Source: Firmicutes bacterium UBA993
Lineage (GTDB): Bacteria; Bacillota; Dethiobacteria; DTU022
Reading direction: 5' to 3'
Assembly: GCA_002292015.1 (NCBI GenBank)
Contig: DBBD01000151.1
Location: forward strand, 1-24,997
DNA length: 24,997 bases
Part shown: positions 23,648 to 24,997 of the stretch, in pieces
How positions within the stretch are numbered: position 1 is the first letter of the stretch
Layout: every line of letters starts with the position of its first letter
Translations under genes and position numbers: made by a program
The notes under the pieces: model-generated
Told to the model about the DNA's origin: nothing
The model's database searches: none
Seen by the model: the letters and a program-made list of their open reading frames with translations, nothing else

Positions 23648-23775
23648 CTACTTTTATCTGGCCAATTTCATATGTCTGCTCTCAATACACGAATTATTTT
23701 AGCAGGGGCAGGCAGCACAGGGGATACGGTATTAATCGTTCAACTTCGGGTTTTTCGTGCAGGGGGTTCAGACAG

Positions 23776-24492
23776 TTGCGCAGCAGTGATGGCAAGTGGT
23801 TCTTAACCAGGGTTAAGAGAACAATTTATGGTTATCAGATGATTGCCGATGGCGACCGGGTGGCGATTGGAGTTTCCGGTGGTAAAGACAGTGCCGCCCT
23901 GCTTTACATTATGAAACTGTTTCAGAAGCATTCACCGCTCAAGGTGGACCTGGTTGCAATCTACGTTGACCTGGGCTGGCCTTCAGACCCGGCTCCGCTG
24001 CATAAGTTGGCAGAGGGCCTTGAGATTGAGCTGCATATCGAAAAAACAGCCATTGCCAAAGTGGTTTTTGAAAGGCGCAAGGAAAAGAATCCCTGTGCCC
24101 TCTGTGCCAACCTGCGCCGCGGAGCCCTGCACCAGGCGGCCAAAACCCTTGGCTGCAGCCGGGTCGCCCTGGGGCATCACCTCGATGACGCCGTTCAGAC
24201 GATGATGTTAAACGTTATATACACCGGTCATATTGATACCTTTAAGCCGGTAACTTATCTTGACCGCCGGGATCTTTACCTGATTCGTCCCCTGATCCAG
24301 CTGCCGGAGAATGCGCTGGCCGCGCTGTCCCGACGTGAAAACCTGCCCCTCCTGAAAAACCCCTGCCCGGTAAGCGGTAAAACCAAGCGCAACGAGATGG
24401 CGGACCTGTTGAATGAGCTTAAAGTCCGCTATCCCGACCTGCTCGAAAAATGCCGCTCTGCATTAATTGGCAGTCCCTTCTGGGCCAATTAA
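23776..24492 (+). CDS. TtcA-family PP-loop ATPase (tRNA thiolation type)
   Basis: Adenylating enzyme of 238 residues related to TtcA, which makes 2-thiocytidine at tRNA position 32 with an oxygen-sensitive Fe-S cluster. The PP-loop SGGKDS is at residues 34-39. The cluster ligands match: CALCANLRRG (Cys107, Cys110) and a third cysteine at 197 (KNPCPVSGK), parallel to E. coli TtcA Cys122, Cys125 and Cys222. LGHHLDD follows as in the family. The start is TTG with AGGGGG 9 nt upstream. It is shorter than E. coli TtcA (about 310 residues) and belongs to the compact group seen in anaerobes, for which the exact sulfur acceptor is less certain. Confidence 0.87.
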   Translation: MRSSDGKWFLTRVKRTIYGYQMIADGDRVAIGVSGGKDSAALLYIMKLFQKHSPLKVDLVAIYVDLGWPSDPAPLHKLAEGLEIELHIEKTAIAKVVFERRKEKNPCALCANLRRGALHQAAKTLGCSRVALGHHLDDAVQTMMLNVIYTGHIDTFKPVTYLDRRDLYLIRPLIQLPENALAALSRRENLPLLKNPCPVSGKTKRNEMADLLNELKVRYPDLLEKCRSALIGSPFWAN

Positions 24493-24581
24493 AGCGTTTC
24501 TAAAATTTATAATAAATATTTTAATTATTAAAAAGGTGATTACCGCCTGGTGTCGAATCCAACCTGTTAGCGTTTCTAAAA
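24493..24581 (+). repeat. 13-bp direct repeats flanking an AT-rich segment
   Basis: AGCGTTTCTAAAA occurs exactly at 24493-24505 and again at 24569-24581. The first copy begins immediately after the stop codon of the TtcA-like gene; the second is 11 nt before the ribosome site of the next gene. Between them are a very AT-rich stretch and about 35 bp of mixed sequence. Confidence 0.75.
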
Positions 24582-24608
24582 ACCCTCAGAACAGGAGGTG
24601 CGCTCTAA

Positions 24609-24997
24609 GTGCGCTATCGTTATTTCCCCGGCTGCACCCTTAAGGGCCAGGCGAAAAACATGGAGAACACCACGATGGCTGCTGCCAATGCCCTTGGTAT
24701 CGAGCTGGTTGAGCTTGATCAGTGGCAGTGCTGCGGCGCCGTTTATCCCCTCTATGAAGATGAACTGATCTCGCTGCTTTCGCCAGTCCGCACCCTGGCT
24801 GCGGCGGAAGGCGAACCGCTGGTGTCGCTTTGCGCTGCCTGCCATCATGTGCTTAAACGGGCGCAGGAGTTGATGCAGCGCAACGAGGATGCCTGCCTTA
24901 AGGTGACAGATTATTTGGAGGTTGATTACAGGGGCGAAGGCCGCGTGTTGCATTTTCTGGAGGTGCTGCGCGACGACCTCGGGTTTGACAAGCTGGC
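24609..24997 (+). CDS. HdrB-like CCG-domain protein, 3' end outside window
   Basis: Start of a heterodisulfide reductase subunit B-type protein; 129 residues are visible and the frame is still open at the window edge. The CCG module is clear: Cys9 (YFPGCTLKG), then Cys41-Cys42-Gly43 (WQCCGAVYP), then Cys75-x-x-Cys78 (SLCAACHHVLKR). These cysteines hold noncubane iron-sulfur clusters in HdrB. The Cys9 to Cys41 gap is 31 residues, and 32 residues separate Cys42 from Cys75. The start is GTG behind AGGAGGTG 8 nt upstream. In anaerobic Firmicutes such proteins normally act with HdrA and HdrC in electron bifurcation or menaquinone/thiol reduction, so hdrC- and hdrA-like genes should follow to the right. 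Confidence 0.88.
   Translation, partial: MRYRYFPGCTLKGQAKNMENTTMAAANALGIELVELDQWQCCGAVYPLYEDELISLLSPVRTLAAAEGEPLVSLCAACHHVLKRAQELMQRNEDACLKVTDYLEVDYRGEGRVLHFLEVLRDDLGFDKL

Noticed and set aside
24576..24953. Minus-strand frame of 125 codons at the right edge
   Set aside because: It is the shadow of the plus-strand HdrB-like gene, which has a clear CCG module and a strong ribosome site.
1..24997. CRISPR arrays, prophage or insertion-sequence genes
   Set aside because: No regularly spaced repeats, transposase, integrase or phage structural genes were seen on either strand.

Overview
The window looks like chromosome of an anaerobic, spore-former-type Firmicute (Clostridia in the broad sense). 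The grounds are strong AGGAGG-type ribosome sites, several TTG/GTG starts, a PerR-type regulator, an ACR3/ArsC arsenic module, an HdrB-type CCG protein and mid-range GC. This assignment is inference; no rRNA or other phylogenetic marker is present.

The most notable region is 674-3958: a single-strand cluster arsR - hgcA - hgcB - acr3 - arsC. The second and third genes are a convincing HgcA/HgcB pair, the corrinoid protein and the 2x[4Fe-4S] ferredoxin needed for microbial mercury methylation. They sit between an ArsR-type metalloregulator (with the classical Cys32-x-Cys34 arsenite site) and the arsenite efflux and arsenate reductase genes. One good sigma-A-like promoter lies upstream, and the genes overlap or sit close together, so mercury methylation and arsenic resistance appear to share one transcript. 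The arsR gene has no ATG/GTG/TTG at the expected position: an ACG stands 5 nt after a good Shine-Dalgarno.

Downstream, on the minus strand, is a two-gene peroxide-defence unit, perR-katG (7006 to 4365). It is separated from arsC by about 400 bp that hold a strong hairpin and one copy of a roughly 75-bp dispersed repeat. The second copy of that repeat is at 18853-18928 in the opposite orientation. Next come tRNA-Ala(CGC), a lipoprotein with about twelve right-handed beta-helix coils, a large O-antigen-ligase/polymerase-like membrane protein with a TPR tail, and tRNA-Val(CAC). A CDP-alcohol phosphatidyltransferase gene follows on the minus strand, split by a frameshift in a run of seven G.

The right half is metabolic and transport genes: putrescine aminotransferase (patA), a small PLDc_N-type membrane protein, a CrtI-like FAD oxidoreductase, a MATE exporter, a convergent EamA exporter, an SLC13-type carrier with two RCK_C domains, full-length transketolase and a DUF4870/Tic20-like membrane protein. 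A 39-residue membrane peptide lies on the minus strand (23598 to 23479). The window ends with a TtcA-family PP-loop ATPase and the start of an HdrB-like CCG-domain protein that runs off the right edge. No CRISPR array, prophage, integrase or intact insertion sequence was seen.
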